Assembly: GCA_033557685.1 (NCBI GenBank)
Contig: JAWQRN010000178.1
Location: 1 to 35,108, forward strand
Reading direction: 5' to 3'
DNA from: Sperchopsis tessellata
Lineage: Eukaryota; Arthropoda; Insecta; Coleoptera; Hydrophilidae
DNA length: 35,108 bases
The translations under genes were made by a program, and so were the position numbers. Below are positions 21,146 through 32,969 of the stretch, one piece after another (position 1 is the stretch's first letter; each line of letters opens with the position of its first letter). The notes under the pieces are model-generated. The model saw only the letters and a list, made by a program, of their open reading frames with translations, had not been told where the DNA came from and did no database searches.

Positions 21146-24100
21146 ACAATATATGTTTTCACTATAACTTATAAATTTAAATTATTTAAAAAATAACTAT
21201 ATATGCCTTATGAATTGTTGCTTCAATGCCTTCTACATATATTTACTATGTACATTTTTAAGTGTTTTTTATTATTAAAAACAGAAGAGTGCCCTTTTGA
21301 GTATTGCACTTTTTTACATCTAACAATGCAAAAATTATCTACTTCAACCCACAGCCAAATTTTATAAAAAAAAAATAAAAATTTATAAAATTTAATATTG
21401 ATACTCTTTCCGTTCTTGTTCATTATGGTTATATCCTAGAAATATGCAAATCAAAATTATTTTATGTATAGTTAAATTTTCAATAGAGTAGACATTTACT
21501 TTAATTATTACGTTACACATTAGCCTCAAACTTGTTAAAATGATTGTTTTGTGTTCAACTTTGTCCAATTGATGAGAGTACATTAACAATGTTCTTGGAA
21601 GTTTGAAATTTATTCCTTATACAAATTATATTGCGTGGGTAGGTTAATCTATAGTGGTTAATAGTACATTGAATTTACATGTTTATTTTTTGACAGGTTG
21701 TTAAAAACCCTTAAAATTACCTGCCAATTAAAAGTGGGGTATGTAAAAAAATTATTTTAATTATTGCAATACATAATACTGTAATAACAGCATAAAACTA
21801 AGAAAGGTTAGTGCTTTTTAATTTATTTATAATTTCACTTACTACAAACGAGAACGTGTTCTTTTTTAATAATATAATTTATAATAAATCCATGAGGATA
21901 AGGTTTGTACATAATTTTTACTTTAAAAAGATATTTTTGTTTTTGCTATATCCGACCATAGATTTAGAATTTATGAACATTAATGTCTTCTGCAATAATG
22001 TGCTGAGTTTTAAAATGCTTATAAATTTGCAACCTAATTCTAAAAATCAAAAGTAATAAATATTTACCTACAAATCTAAAATAACATAAAACCGTTTCTA
22101 ATAATTCTGTTACCCCTTTTTTGTGTGTTTGACATAAAAAGTTTTTATTCGAAGTATAAATTTTAATCGTAACACCACCAAATATTAACTATATTCTTGG
22201 ATGTTGAATTGCCCTATGAAAACCATTTTTTAATTAAACATAAAACTAGTAAAATAGTTACAGGCTCCTTGTACACAAATATTTGTGCTTCTTCAAAACT
22301 GATCTTATCTCCCCTTAAATTCTTTATATCGCAGGTTATTCTACTGGGTGCCTTTATATTGCCGATTATTCTACTAAACACCTCAACACCTTTCTTTTAT
22401 TTAATCAAAATAGCAGCTCAGAAACCTGTTTATTTTATCCTATAATCTATTTCTTTACTAAACATAACATCTAATTTGTTTTTAACATTATTCGAAGTCA
22501 TTATTTATGCATGTTTTTATTTCTATGGTTGGAATTGCCTTTAAAGGTAAGATTTTTATAATATTTTGCATTAAATCTGTTTATAATTGGACGTGTTTGC
22601 TAAAAACTATAGATTCAGATGTTCTCTTGTGTGATTGGAGATAGTCATTCTTGTAAATCATTGATGTAGCTATTTTTGTGGTAATTTAACAAAAAAAGTT
22701 TACCAAAAATTGGCAACTGTACGTACTATATATTCAGTACTCTTATCAAAATTGTAATTACTTTCGAGAAAGTATTTTGTTTCATCTTCATTTTAAAGAT
22801 TTTCGTCAGCTGTTCAATCTTCACTTTAAAGATTTTCGTCATCTGATCAATCATCACTTCTGCATCGGACTTTAAAATATATACAATTTTTTTTTTAACC
22901 TTTTATAAAACTAATTAATAGTTATATGAACATCGTTCAAAAATTTCTTTCTTAAGAAGCCCAACTGGGGTTGTGTAATTGTCCTGATAAAACTCCTATT
23001 AACTTCTTATGTATGTAAAATATTGTAGAGCAACTATTACAAATAGTGAAAGGTTATGCAATTAGAAAGGTCAAGAAATATTACTTAGTTACAGAATTAT
23101 TCCTTAATTTATTAAATGTATATATCCGTCAGCTTTTTTTTAAAGCTAGTCAAAGCACAGTCTATACTTCAAACTTTTTATTAGGAAACAAGTTCAGTAT
23201 ATGATTCAGAATTATCATTTTTCGAATTACAGAGTTCTGTATTTTTTTTTTCTATTTTATTAAAACAATTAACCCCAATTTTACTTAAATATATTTCTCT
23301 GTCAATATTGTGATGCTTCTTTTCACTAATTGCTTCTCACATATTTTTCTCTGTATCTCACCGGTATCCCCATGTTATGTCACAGTCATAACAAGAAGAA
23401 ATACGTTGTTTTTAAAAGTATCATACTCCCTTCAAAATAGAATTTGTATTATCATTTTTGACTAGCACAATGTTTTTGTTCTGTTATCTAATCGAGAGAT
23501 GCTATATATTTTAAGTCTGATGCAAGTTTTTTTTTTTTTTTAGAAAAACATCTGCATGTGTCAATAAATTCGTGTTCGTCTGTGTCTTTACCTCTATGTT
23601 GCAAAGCATGCATAATAGTTATGGCAAACAATTGAGGAATAAAGTACCTGTAGTAAGACACTTCTACGAATTCATTAATTCTATTTCTGTTTTGAAGTTG
23701 TTTGCATCTAAAAATGGCTGTACTCAATTTGTTTCATAAAATTGTACTGCATTTCCTAGATGTTATAGCAAAAGTCTGGTATGACTTCATTTCACCTTCT
23801 TGTTCCACTCGCTGAACGTACATGTAGAAACTGAAACAACAAAATACTTTGCTCAAGAGTTGCTTCACTTAATTTTTCATATAGAAAATTAATTTCAAAC
23901 TATGATCGAAAGGTAGGTTTGTAGTAGTCTAAAAATCAATATATCTATAGCGAAATAAACGATCTTGTAACATTAACTTAAAAAAATCTAAAAAATAAAT
24001 ATAATCAAAATTTATTTACACTTGTTTTCCAATGCCCTCTTTTTAGTCCGATTACTCTTTTGTTGCGAAAGGTACGAATCTTTTTTTATACCTAAATTAA

Positions 24101-25455
24101 TTAAGGTGTAAGGTGTAACCCAGCAATTTTTCATATATTTAACACTGTTTGTTTGTGTTTTCTTGAATAATTTTGTTTCGTATTTAAGAATTATATGTAT
24201 CTTTTTATATTTTATTTGTTAAGTATATGAAAATTTGTAACAACTTTCTTTTTGGGACTATGTAGCGGCAGGCGACAGTTTGTCACAGCGCCGTAGCTGT
24301 TGGATTGGTTTAGCCCCCTGTTTTGGTCAATTTACGATTTACTTATTAATTTTATTTTAATGTAAAAAGCTATTTTAAGTTAATAAAAAACCACTAATGC
24401 CTTTCATATGAAATACTATGTATTTATCTGAATTTTTTCTATAAATAATAAGAAAACCAAAAATATTTTTTGGGCATCCTAAACCTGTGTTTCTCCTAAC
24501 CTTTTTGATGCATTTATTTAAAATGATTTTTTAATCTTAAATACTTAGGCAACTCATCCCTTATAGACCCACTGCCTTAATCTAATATCAATTTTACAAC
24601 CGTCATTACATTTAATACCTACCTACCCTATCTTAAGTTATATAACGATCTTGATTCGTAACTGGAGAAACACAAGAAAAACTACGATTTCTGGTTTAAT
24701 ATATAACTCTCAATGTTATGATTTACATGTGTATTACATTTAAGAGTTATCATAGCTTAATAGACATTCTTCAGGTCTATTGATTTAAAACACTAAAACC
24801 CAATACATAGGAATACCAAAAAGTTTATAGTTGATTTCCATTTCCACTGGGTGTTTTCACTCTTTATTATTTCATGTATTCTCGGAGTTAGAGAATAAGC
24901 CTCTTGAGTTTTCTTATTCTACCATAAGCTTCAGGTTTTCTAATGCTTCTCATGTGGTCATTGTCACTCCATTATAGTAAAATGGCACTGAATATTATTT
25001 TAAATCCAGTAAAGTTAAGATACATTTAGGAAATATTTCAATTCAAATTCAAAATATGTAATATTAATACTACTTTGTATTGGTCTAATTTATTTTTCTT
25101 GCTCTGGGTTTTGACATTTTTTTTTGTAGGTGTAGTTTTAAATTAGAGTTATTAACTATCATTCAGAGGTCACTTTTCAATCATGTAAAATGTAGCATCC
25201 TTCTTTTATATTATAGAGGGTTTTGTGCTGCACTCATCAATTATTCTTTTAATACATTAATGGGAATTATATGCATTTGCTACATTATATTTTATTTAAG
25301 GCTGTGGATTTAAATATGATATACCCAATTTGTAACCATAGGAAATCTTTCGATATACCTAGATGGAACACAGAATGGGTTGTTTGTCGTGAAATATTTT
25401 GCAGAAATAGTCATCTGCAGTCTTAAAAAAGTGATTTGTAGGAAATATGTTTCCA
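21146..25455. other. AT-rich sequence downstream of BuGZ, no gene recognised
   Basis: Only short, unconvincing open frames are present. The one local structure noted is the 33-bp tandem duplication at 22785-22850. A small GC-richer patch lies at 24264-24315. Confidence 0.5.
22785..22850. repeat. tandem duplication, 2 x 33 bp
   Basis: The unit tcttcattttaaagattt... at 22785-22817 is repeated at 22818-22850 with four mismatches. A fainter third start (tcatcacttc) follows. It is non-coding. Confidence 0.85.
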
Positions 25456-26740
25456 GGTGGAAATCGTGTAGAGGCTCTGAGAAGTGTCCAGGTAGGATTA
25501 ACTTTAACACCTAATGAAAATAGAAATCAATGAATTTGTTAATGGACTCGGTGGTTTATTAATCTTTATTTGTTTATTAAATTATTTTGTCACCTAACAT
25601 TTTTGTGGTTGTATAAGTTAAAACTCTCACCTATGTCATTAAATTTGAACTTTTTGTTACTGTCGCCTGATTGAAGTATGAAAACACAAATCACTATTTA
25701 CACTAAGATTAAAATACAACTTAATGAATATTTATTACAGTTTTACTGGAGATTTAATCTATCTTATTGGATTTATATTTAGTTTTGTTATTGGATTAGT
25801 CTAGAGATGTTAATTTTTGCAGCTATTTGCTTCTATCATAATATTATCTGAAAAAGTTGATAGAAACAACATTCAAATTGAACTACTTTTAAAGGCATAC
25901 TTTAATAGAGATCTTTTCTTCTAGTTTTTTGTGCAGAAATTCATAATAGTTTATTTTTTTTTTTTTATTTGGTGATTGGTGTATCTGTTGCAATCTTCTG
26001 AGAAAATTCAACAAGCTTTCTACATCTTGCACCTCAAATTTATGTGCAACATTATTATTATTTATGTTTGTAATTAGGGAGCATATCCGATTAGGTATTT
26101 TGATTATTTAAAGGTTTTAAATGCTCTATTTGCTGATTTAAGATCTCATAAATTCACGTTTTATCATTTGGACCAAAGAATATTTATTTTCTCTTCTACA
26201 TGGATTTTGTTTTGTCCTATAAATGCATTATAGTTCAATCGCTTACAAAGTAAATATAAATTTATTCATGAAAATTTTCAACGTAGGACTTTCATGCTTT
26301 TTGGTAATTTTACAAAAATCCATTGATATCGGTCAGATTTTCTGTTCTTTTGATTAATAATCTGAGAAAATTACAGGCCTTCACTGCACTAGCTGCCGAA
26401 CAGTACACATAAAAGATGAGATGTCACCTGTTCTATCAACTTAGTAAGTAATAGCTGATAAATATGACTTGAATTTCATTTATCGAAGATTGTATTTTAA
26501 TTACATAAATAATATTACAATTGAATAAATCACATATTTCTGAATAGTATGAAAATTATAACTGTCTTTTAAGATTGTGTTTCTGGTTTTCTTGTAGCTG
26601 CAAGTTCAATCAGTGGCCAATCTTCATCAAGCATTGATCTGTTATCAAGGACCGGTCTTTGTTCTAAGATTAATTTTAAATTTATCCCAAAAAGATAATC
26701 AAAAAGTTAACCATAAATGTCAAATTATCCAAACTTAATT
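25456..26740 (+). other. possible exons of an unrecognised plus-strand transcript
   Basis: Three exon-like pieces are visible. Piece 1, about 25459-25493, lies between ttccag and gtagga and reads GGNRVEALRSVQ. Piece 2 begins after attacag at about 26376 and, joined in frame, adds AFTALAAEQYT and a stop. Piece 3 begins at 26598 after a good acceptor (ggttttcttgtag) and is open for 46 codons in one frame (LQVQSVANLHQAL...). The joined end looks like an amphipathic protein C-terminus, but I recognise no family, and the first acceptor is weak. The pieces may be chance. Confidence 0.22.
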
Positions 26741-27489
26741 CTTACATTCATGAGATTTTAGTGTTTCATATACTCTTAAATTAGTTAATAGACAAATTTT
26801 AATTCTTTTTGAAATTAAAAACACCTAAGTCAGACTGAATTATTATTTATTTCAACATATTTTAATATTCCTTACTAGTTTTTTCAATTAGGGGTCTATT
26901 TATATTATGCATTTTGAATGTTCACTTTTACTACAAAAAAAAAATTAAATTTCCCCCCTTACTTTTGTTATATAGTTATATACAGTTTGGTGGCCATCTT
27001 CAAGCTCATGCGTTCATGATACTTCACCGATTGAAATAGAACCACATCTTTTTCGCCAATTATTTTGTTTTTATAAAACCTTCCTCAATTTCTTTAATTA
27101 ATATAAGGAACCCCTTAATCTTGTGTAAATCAAGCACAAACTTAAAATTACTACTAATAAAAGTAATATAAATATATTTGATGTAATAAAATATATTAAG
27201 GGATTTAAACATAAAAAATCTGCATTTTGTCTCAATCGTTAACGTATCATAAATTGGTGTACTTCAAGATGCTCAACCGGACGCCAGTTTTGGGCTTCCC
27301 CTAACGGTGAGCTAGGTAACCAAAAAAAGAAGGAAATTTAATTTGTTATACTATGCCTTAGAAATAAAGTGTTTACTAGTCGTTATGTTGCAATGTTTAT
27401 TAAAAATAATTTGTACCTGAAAAAGAGTCTACTCTACAGATAGCAATAACATGCACAATCTATTACAATAACCAAGCACTGTTACTCGT
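26741..27489. other. AT-rich sequence, nothing recognised
   Basis: No open frame, repeat or RNA structure that I can support. Confidence 0.5.
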
Positions 27490-27740
27490 AAATTGACATA
27501 AAAACAGGTGATTTGAAGTCACAGCGGCTTTGCAAATGTACACTTAGATAACGCTGTTGGGCGCCAATCCCTTGCCATATGATGTGGCTTGACAGGCGAT
27601 TGGTTGTCATCGGTAGAAGACAGCCAATCACAGGGTTATGCCTGTTGGACTCAACGATGAGGCTGTGTCTTAAAAAGGTTTGCTTTAAGCGCATCCGCTA
27701 ATCGAAAAGTCCCCTGTCTTCATCCGCAATACATGTATAT
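27490..27740. promoter_or_regulatory. GC-richer patch with three CCAAT motifs and a hairpin
   Basis: This patch stands out in base composition from the AT-rich surroundings. It has CCAAT at 27564-27568 and 27624-27628 and the inverse ATTGG at 27599-27603. GATTGGTTGTC (27598-27608) can pair with GACAGCCAATC (27619-27629) around a 10-base loop, with caggc/gcctg just outside. An AATAAA follows at 27794-27799 with T/G-rich sequence after it. It could be a promoter, a structured RNA, or the remains of a mobile element; the sequence alone does not decide. Confidence 0.3.
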
Positions 27741-28000
27741 GTTTTATGTAGTTTATTAGGAATCCGCTGTATTATGTACACTTTGTTTCTTAAAATAAAG
27801 AGTTATAGAGGACTTAAGTGTTTTATTTTATTATATATGTGATTGAATGTAATTCATTATATTTGTCTGCCCAAGAAAAGCACTTAATAGTTTTTCCATG
27901 AATGTGATCTCCCAACCTTTCTTTAAAGCTTTATCAATAAATCATATTACTGTGTGATTAATTTTATATCAATATACACAGTGTTTTCCCCAGAGCATCA

Positions 28001-28408
28001 CGCAGTTGTCTCCTACTGCCATTTCGATGTCGGGTCATTCTGTATAACCTGACACCACTGAAGCGCAATAATATTAATTCTCACCATAGTTATACACTTT
28101 GAGTAGAAAAATGTTGTTAATAATGTATCAATTTAATCCTTTGCAACTCTGATATTGATGCTTACCGTAATCAACCAGACCTAGACTTTAAGCATATGTA
28201 CAAAACAACGCTTATGGTGCAGTACGTGCTCGGAGTGCATAAATGGAACTCAGAAATGCATCTAGCATATAGTTTCACTTCCGGCATCTTTTTCTGCATC
28301 ATAGGTTATTGTTTCTAATAATTAAAAATATTCATACTGCAAAGTACGTATATGTAAACAAACATGCGTTTGTCTCCTACCGTCATTTCTTTGTCGGGCC
28401 ATTCTATT
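28001..28408. repeat. pair of 44-bp direct repeats 364 bp apart
   Basis: The sequence at 28001-28044 (gtctcctactgccatttc, then gtcgggtcattct) recurs at 28365-28408 with about 9 or 10 differences. The interval holds no recognised gene. The two copies may be the ends of a short mobile element or a local duplication. Confidence 0.65.
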
Positions 28409-28921
28409 CAATGGTAACATACTTGTTTTATTATGCAGAACTAAAACTCGTGTTAATTTAAAAATTTTAATTCTTTATTTTGTGGTTATAAAATTAATTC
28501 AGTATAGTATATTTGTACAGTTTTCTTATGCCGATTTACTAGTTTATAAAAATTTTGCAAATGTGTTAAAGCTTAATAAACATGACTTATTCGTTTTATA
28601 CGTAGATTTAATGATTAGGTATTTCCTTTATACTTTTTTTATTGAGAATGTCATTAGCAATTATTCAGAAAACTATTGTTGTTTTGTCGCATCGGTAGAA
28701 TTACGCACCGAAAACTCTGTATTCAGCCAAAATTCGCTTCAGTTTATCCACAGTCAGCAATTCGGTGCAGTCGAGAGTGCCTGTAGGATTGCTCAGTTGG
28801 TGAAATATGTTTGCATAGTATCAGCATGTTTAGGCACTAAATATCTAACTGTTTGAATTATTGTGGTTTGTAAATTGATTGTTTAACAGTATAGTGCATC
28901 AATGTATTATTTTAATATTTA
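28409..28921. other. AT-rich sequence, one unconvincing open frame
   Basis: An open frame at 28482-28856 starts with a GTG, has an AT-driven composition and resembles no family I know. I do not call it a gene. Confidence 0.45.
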
Positions 28922-29210
28922 ATTAAATCAAATATCGAGCAAACCGGCCGAACAAGTCGAAATTGCAGTGGACACATGTTTCTGTCATTAAGACGTCATC
29001 AGCAATTCTCTTGTAGGTAATTAGCTGTACTGTACTGTATTCGTACGTGTGGTACAGCTAATTACTAACAAGAGCAGTGCTGATGACGTCTTAATGACAG
29101 AAACACGTATCCACTGCAATTTCGGCTTGTTTCCCTTAACTTTTAGATGCGTATTTGATTTCTATATTTAATATATTGACTTGGCTGGTTTTCTCGATAT
29201 TTGATTTAAT
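28922..29210. mobile_element. nested fold-back (long inverted repeat) element
   Basis: The inner arms, 28950-29030 and 29052-29131, are about 80 bp each and roughly 90 percent complementary; they include tctgtcattaagacgtcatc and ggtaattagctgtac, around a 21-bp loop. An outer inverted repeat, attaaatcaaatatcgag at 28922-28939 against 29193-29210, is perfect over 18 bp. The spacing between inner and outer repeats is 10 bp on the left and about 55 bp on the right. No coding capacity. A fold-back or MITE-type element is likely. Confidence 0.75.
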
Positions 29211-30149
29211 CAAATATAAAAATAATACTTTCATGTACGGCCAAAGAAGCAACAAATTCTTAGTGTAGTGCATCATTTGTAAACACTGAACACATCTGTA
29301 TTTTATCAAAGTTAATTTCACATCGCCCTCGCATGGCTTTATCATCTGGCTAACAACATTTTCTGGGAATAACACTCTAATTACAGCAAATTCATGATTT
29401 TCTTTATTCTTATTTGCATATCTACTTGAAAAATGAATGGGTGATAAGTTGCATTACTTATATCAAAATTAATTTTAAAACGATATTTAAAGTTATTTAG
29501 TGTTAATTAAATCCGTGAAAGTTAATAGATAGTTAGATATGTAAAAATCTCAAAATCATAATGTATGCATAAAAAGTTTCGTTTATTACAAATCATGCAG
29601 AAAGGTGGTAAGAGAACTTGAGGAACTGCTTTCTTTATAAAAATATTAAAAAATGTATACTAGAATATATGTCGGTTATATCCGAAATCTGATATATCAG
29701 AGTCCTTTAAATCGAGATTTTACTGAATAATAAAGAGCGGCAAAATTTATTTATCTAAAGATACACCACTCAAAACTCAGCCAAAAGAATAAAACTGAAG
29801 AAAGCATTTGCGAAAAAAAAATCTATTAACATAAAAAATTGTAACAATATGTGTGAGTAACAGCATGCGGCTTCATTATTGTTTATTAATCCACTTAGTC
29901 ATTTATAGAGATAAACTACGAGTGCAAACGACCTGCTAAACAAAAGGCGTTGAAAACCAAATAAACCCAAGATATCCCAGGAAAAAAGTTTCAGAATACG
30001 AATCTTACTTTCTGAAATAGGGGTACTTCTCTAAATACCTTACAAAACATCAACATACTTGGCAGAAGCCGTTTCCAACATGGAATTCTTTAAAAGCTTA
30101 TATAACAAGATGATTGCATCTGTATTTGTGAACCCACTCAGGTATTCTT
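29211..30149. other. AT-rich sequence, nothing recognised
   Basis: No supported gene or repeat. The stretch just before 30150 may contain further decayed LINE sequence, but no motif is clear. Confidence 0.45.
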
Positions 30150-30870
30150 GATGTAATTCTGATTGAGCTGAAAGGTGGTATGGGCCCCTTCTGTATGGCG
30201 TATGGTAAAAATAAGCTATTTTGCAGATGATATGACCTTGCTTGTTAATGGATGTGATTGTGTTGAGTTTTCTGGTTTCTTGAGTACATGTTTAGTTTGA
30301 GAGGAATCGTCTTAGTTTAAATTCACAAAAGACGAACTGTGAACTTTTTAAGATAGATGAAAGGTAACCTATAATAATGCGAAGTACAATTTACATGAAG
30401 TTTCTTGGTATGTTGATTAATGAGAAAATGATGTAAGTATAGTAGGCTAAATAAAGTATTCTACTGCCTCCGATTTTGAAGGGAAGTTTTTTTCCTGTTG
30501 AGAATATGGTATTATGCATTTAAGATTTTCAACTGATATACACAGTGTTTGAAATTCAAAAAATGACCTTGAGAATTATGCTTCTGATGGATTATAGTCA
30601 TGCAGAGACTGAGTTACTCAGCAATCTATTAAGTGTATGTTTGTATGTGAAATTTGTTCTAAAGTATACAAACAATTTTTATACTCCAGATATGTCCACA
30701 ATTTGGTGTTTCCGGTGCATAGGTTGACAATAAGTCATATGCATTTTCAATAGTCTTCCAAATGATATAAACGCCATGCATGTGTTGCAACTTTTGAAGA
30801 CTACATTATATAGATATTTATGTGGTTTGGAACTGTATACTGTAAGAGAATTTTTAGATCCACTATAAGG
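30150..30870 (+). pseudogene. non-LTR retrotransposon reverse transcriptase relic
   Basis: A decayed plus-strand frame holds a GP-x-LYG-like piece and then the catalytic box FADDMTLLV at 30220-30246. It continues with RLSLNSQKTN, FLGMLIN, a piece reading VFEIQKMTLRIMLLMDYSHA, and the C-terminal FNSLPNDIN with LYTVREFLDPL and a stop at about 30866-30868. These match, in order, the palm, thumb and C-terminus of Jockey/CR1-like LINE ORFs (family form VQKKALRI, then FN-x-LP-x-x-IK, then FYSV-x-EFL). Frameshifts are present throughout and the 5' part is missing. Confidence 0.8.
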
Positions 30871-32781
30871 GTCCTACACTATCTGTGCAGATATGTTTTA
30901 ATATTTTTTATTAGTTTTTATTGAATTATAATTATTTATTTTATTTGACGCAGTTTCATTTTATTGTGCTAATTTTTCTGAAATTAAGTAGGATTAATTA
31001 ATGCTATTTATCACAAAACCTAGTTCTAAGAGCAGTATCTACAACAGATTCAATATGATCAGAGAAAGTAAGGGAAGAATCAAAAACAGCAGAGATCGTT
31101 TAAAACGTGACGTGACTCACACTTTATATTGTTTTCAATTATTATTTTCACTACAGCAAAATACTGCAAGTTTTTTTAATGTGTATATAGCATGTCAAAA
31201 AGATTTTCACAAAAGTAATTGTATGATATGCCACGTGACTTGCCGTGCGTCACACTGCGTATTGTTTTAAATTGCACTTTTCACCTCTGCAAAATACTGT
31301 AAGTTGTTTTGACATTATGTGGCAAATCAGAAATACCTGGTTTTCATCAAAGATGTATGACTAAATTTACAAAAAAATTCCTGTGAAATAAATCAATTTT
31401 TCAAGTTAATAACAAAATATAGTTTGACTTTTTTGGCGGCATTAAAGTACAGATAAGGGAATAATCAAAAAAGTTTTTTTTTTTTTTTAGACATATTAAA
31501 TGCTGCGAGGTAGTTACAATGAGACCAAACCCAAATTAAATCAAGATCATTTTGGAGTAAAAAAACCATGATATAAAATACGGATAGAATCAAGCAATCG
31601 TTGAAATGGTAAAATTGTCATCAAGTAACTGAGATTTGCCATTAAGATAAAATATTAGCAAAAATTAAAGGGACAAGGATGAATCAAAATCCGTCATTTA
31701 CTAACAAAAATTGAAGTACTAGAAACAATTCGAAAACCTTTGCGATAGTAACTAAATAATGATGAAAATCAAGTGACACAAGGAGTAAAATATAATCGTA
31801 TAGTATAATTCTAAGAGTGAGTAGTCAAACAACAAAAGTGACTTGAGATGTTACTGAGAAATGAGAAGGAACTAGAAGCATACTCCACAAAACAAGAACC
31901 AACTTGAGAAGGCTAGATAAACACTGACCATGTAAGTATGTATATGCTATATGGCATAACAAGAGCCTCGTAATGCAGCCCCATAAAATTCCAATGGGAT
32001 TACTTTAAGATTTAAACTTGCGAAATGCTGTTGCTAACTGAACTTGACGTAGGACGTAAGAAAAACAAGAGGGTAGAGAAGGGAACTCTAGTAGATCCAT
32101 GCCAAATTACCATCAACCAACAAAAAAAATAAGATCATAGTTGGCCCAGCAAAAATTAACTTTATTTGAAAGGTTTAGAAATGTAAAAAGATAGTTAGGG
32201 AAACAACACTGAGTGTGTAAGTTGTCATTATGTAAAATGACTTTTCAGAATGTCAAATGAGTATTTCATGAAAATGACTTTCAGAAAAGGAAATTTAGAG
32301 GCAGTGGATTAAATTAATATACATTTTTGTAATAAAAAGTAGACATAAATTTTAATACTTACTTTAAAATGCTTTGTCTTTTTTTTAACCTTAAGTACTG
32401 ATTTTATGGTCCTTTAAGCTGGTCGAGAATGATAGTAAATGATATTGCTACCTTCAACAGAATCATTAAATGTCTTCACTTTAGTGTTATCAAACTTACT
32501 CAATTGACAATTCCAGTTTTAAATTGAGAAAGTAATAATTTTGAGCAACATTATTCTGGTTGACTAGACAATTACTAATTTCTCTGGATAAGCAATTATG
32601 GTTTATATGATTCAGATATTGCTTATTTAGGATAAAGCATTGTCATGAATTAATCTATTGAAGTCTGCATTGTTGGTTTGGTCTTCAAACAAGTTTGTTT
32701 ATATAGGAAAGTTGTAACATCAACAAATGAAGTCGACACTTTCAAAGCCTCTAAACGGTTTCCATCTAAAAAAAACTATAG
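30871..32781. other. AT-rich sequence with a degenerate local repeat
   Basis: No gene recognised. The degenerate direct repeat at 31110-31303 is listed separately. Poly-A and poly-T runs are common. Confidence 0.45.
31110..31303. repeat. degenerate direct repeat, period about 131 bp
   Basis: The segment at about 31110-31172 (tcacac, then attgttttcaatt, then ttttcac, gcaaaatactgcaagtt) recurs at about 31247-31303 (tcacac, attgttttaaatt, ttttcac, gcaaaatactgtaagtt). It is two diverged copies of one sequence, non-coding. Confidence 0.65.
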
Positions 32782-32969
32782 ATGAGAACTAGCCTAGCCC
32801 TGGGAATTACTTTCGATTAATCGATGTTTGATTACATAAGATAAAATAATTGATCAATGAATGAATCAATTTTTTGATTAATTGATTTGACTATTTGATT
32901 AGCCGTTTTTTTCAATTACTCAATATAATCGATTATGAAATTTCATAATCGCCCAGGGCTAATGAGAAC
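32782..32969. mobile_element. hAT-type MITE with 8-bp target-site duplication
   Basis: The 8-mer ATGAGAAC occurs exactly at 32782-32789 and 32962-32969. Between them the 172-bp element starts tagcctagccctgggaatta and ends aatcgcccagggcta, giving an inverted pair TAGCCCTGGG / CCCAGGGCTA; the left end has an extra TAGCC. The interior is made of degenerate attaatcgattaat-like palindromic sequence. An 8-bp target duplication and short T/CAG-type ends are the hallmarks of the hAT superfamily. It has no coding capacity, so it would need a transposase from elsewhere. Confidence 0.85.

Noticed and set aside
28482..28856. 124-codon plus-strand open frame (the longest in the track)
   Set aside because: It starts with a GTG in eukaryotic DNA, is composed mainly of AT-rich codons and has no recognisable domain or promoter.
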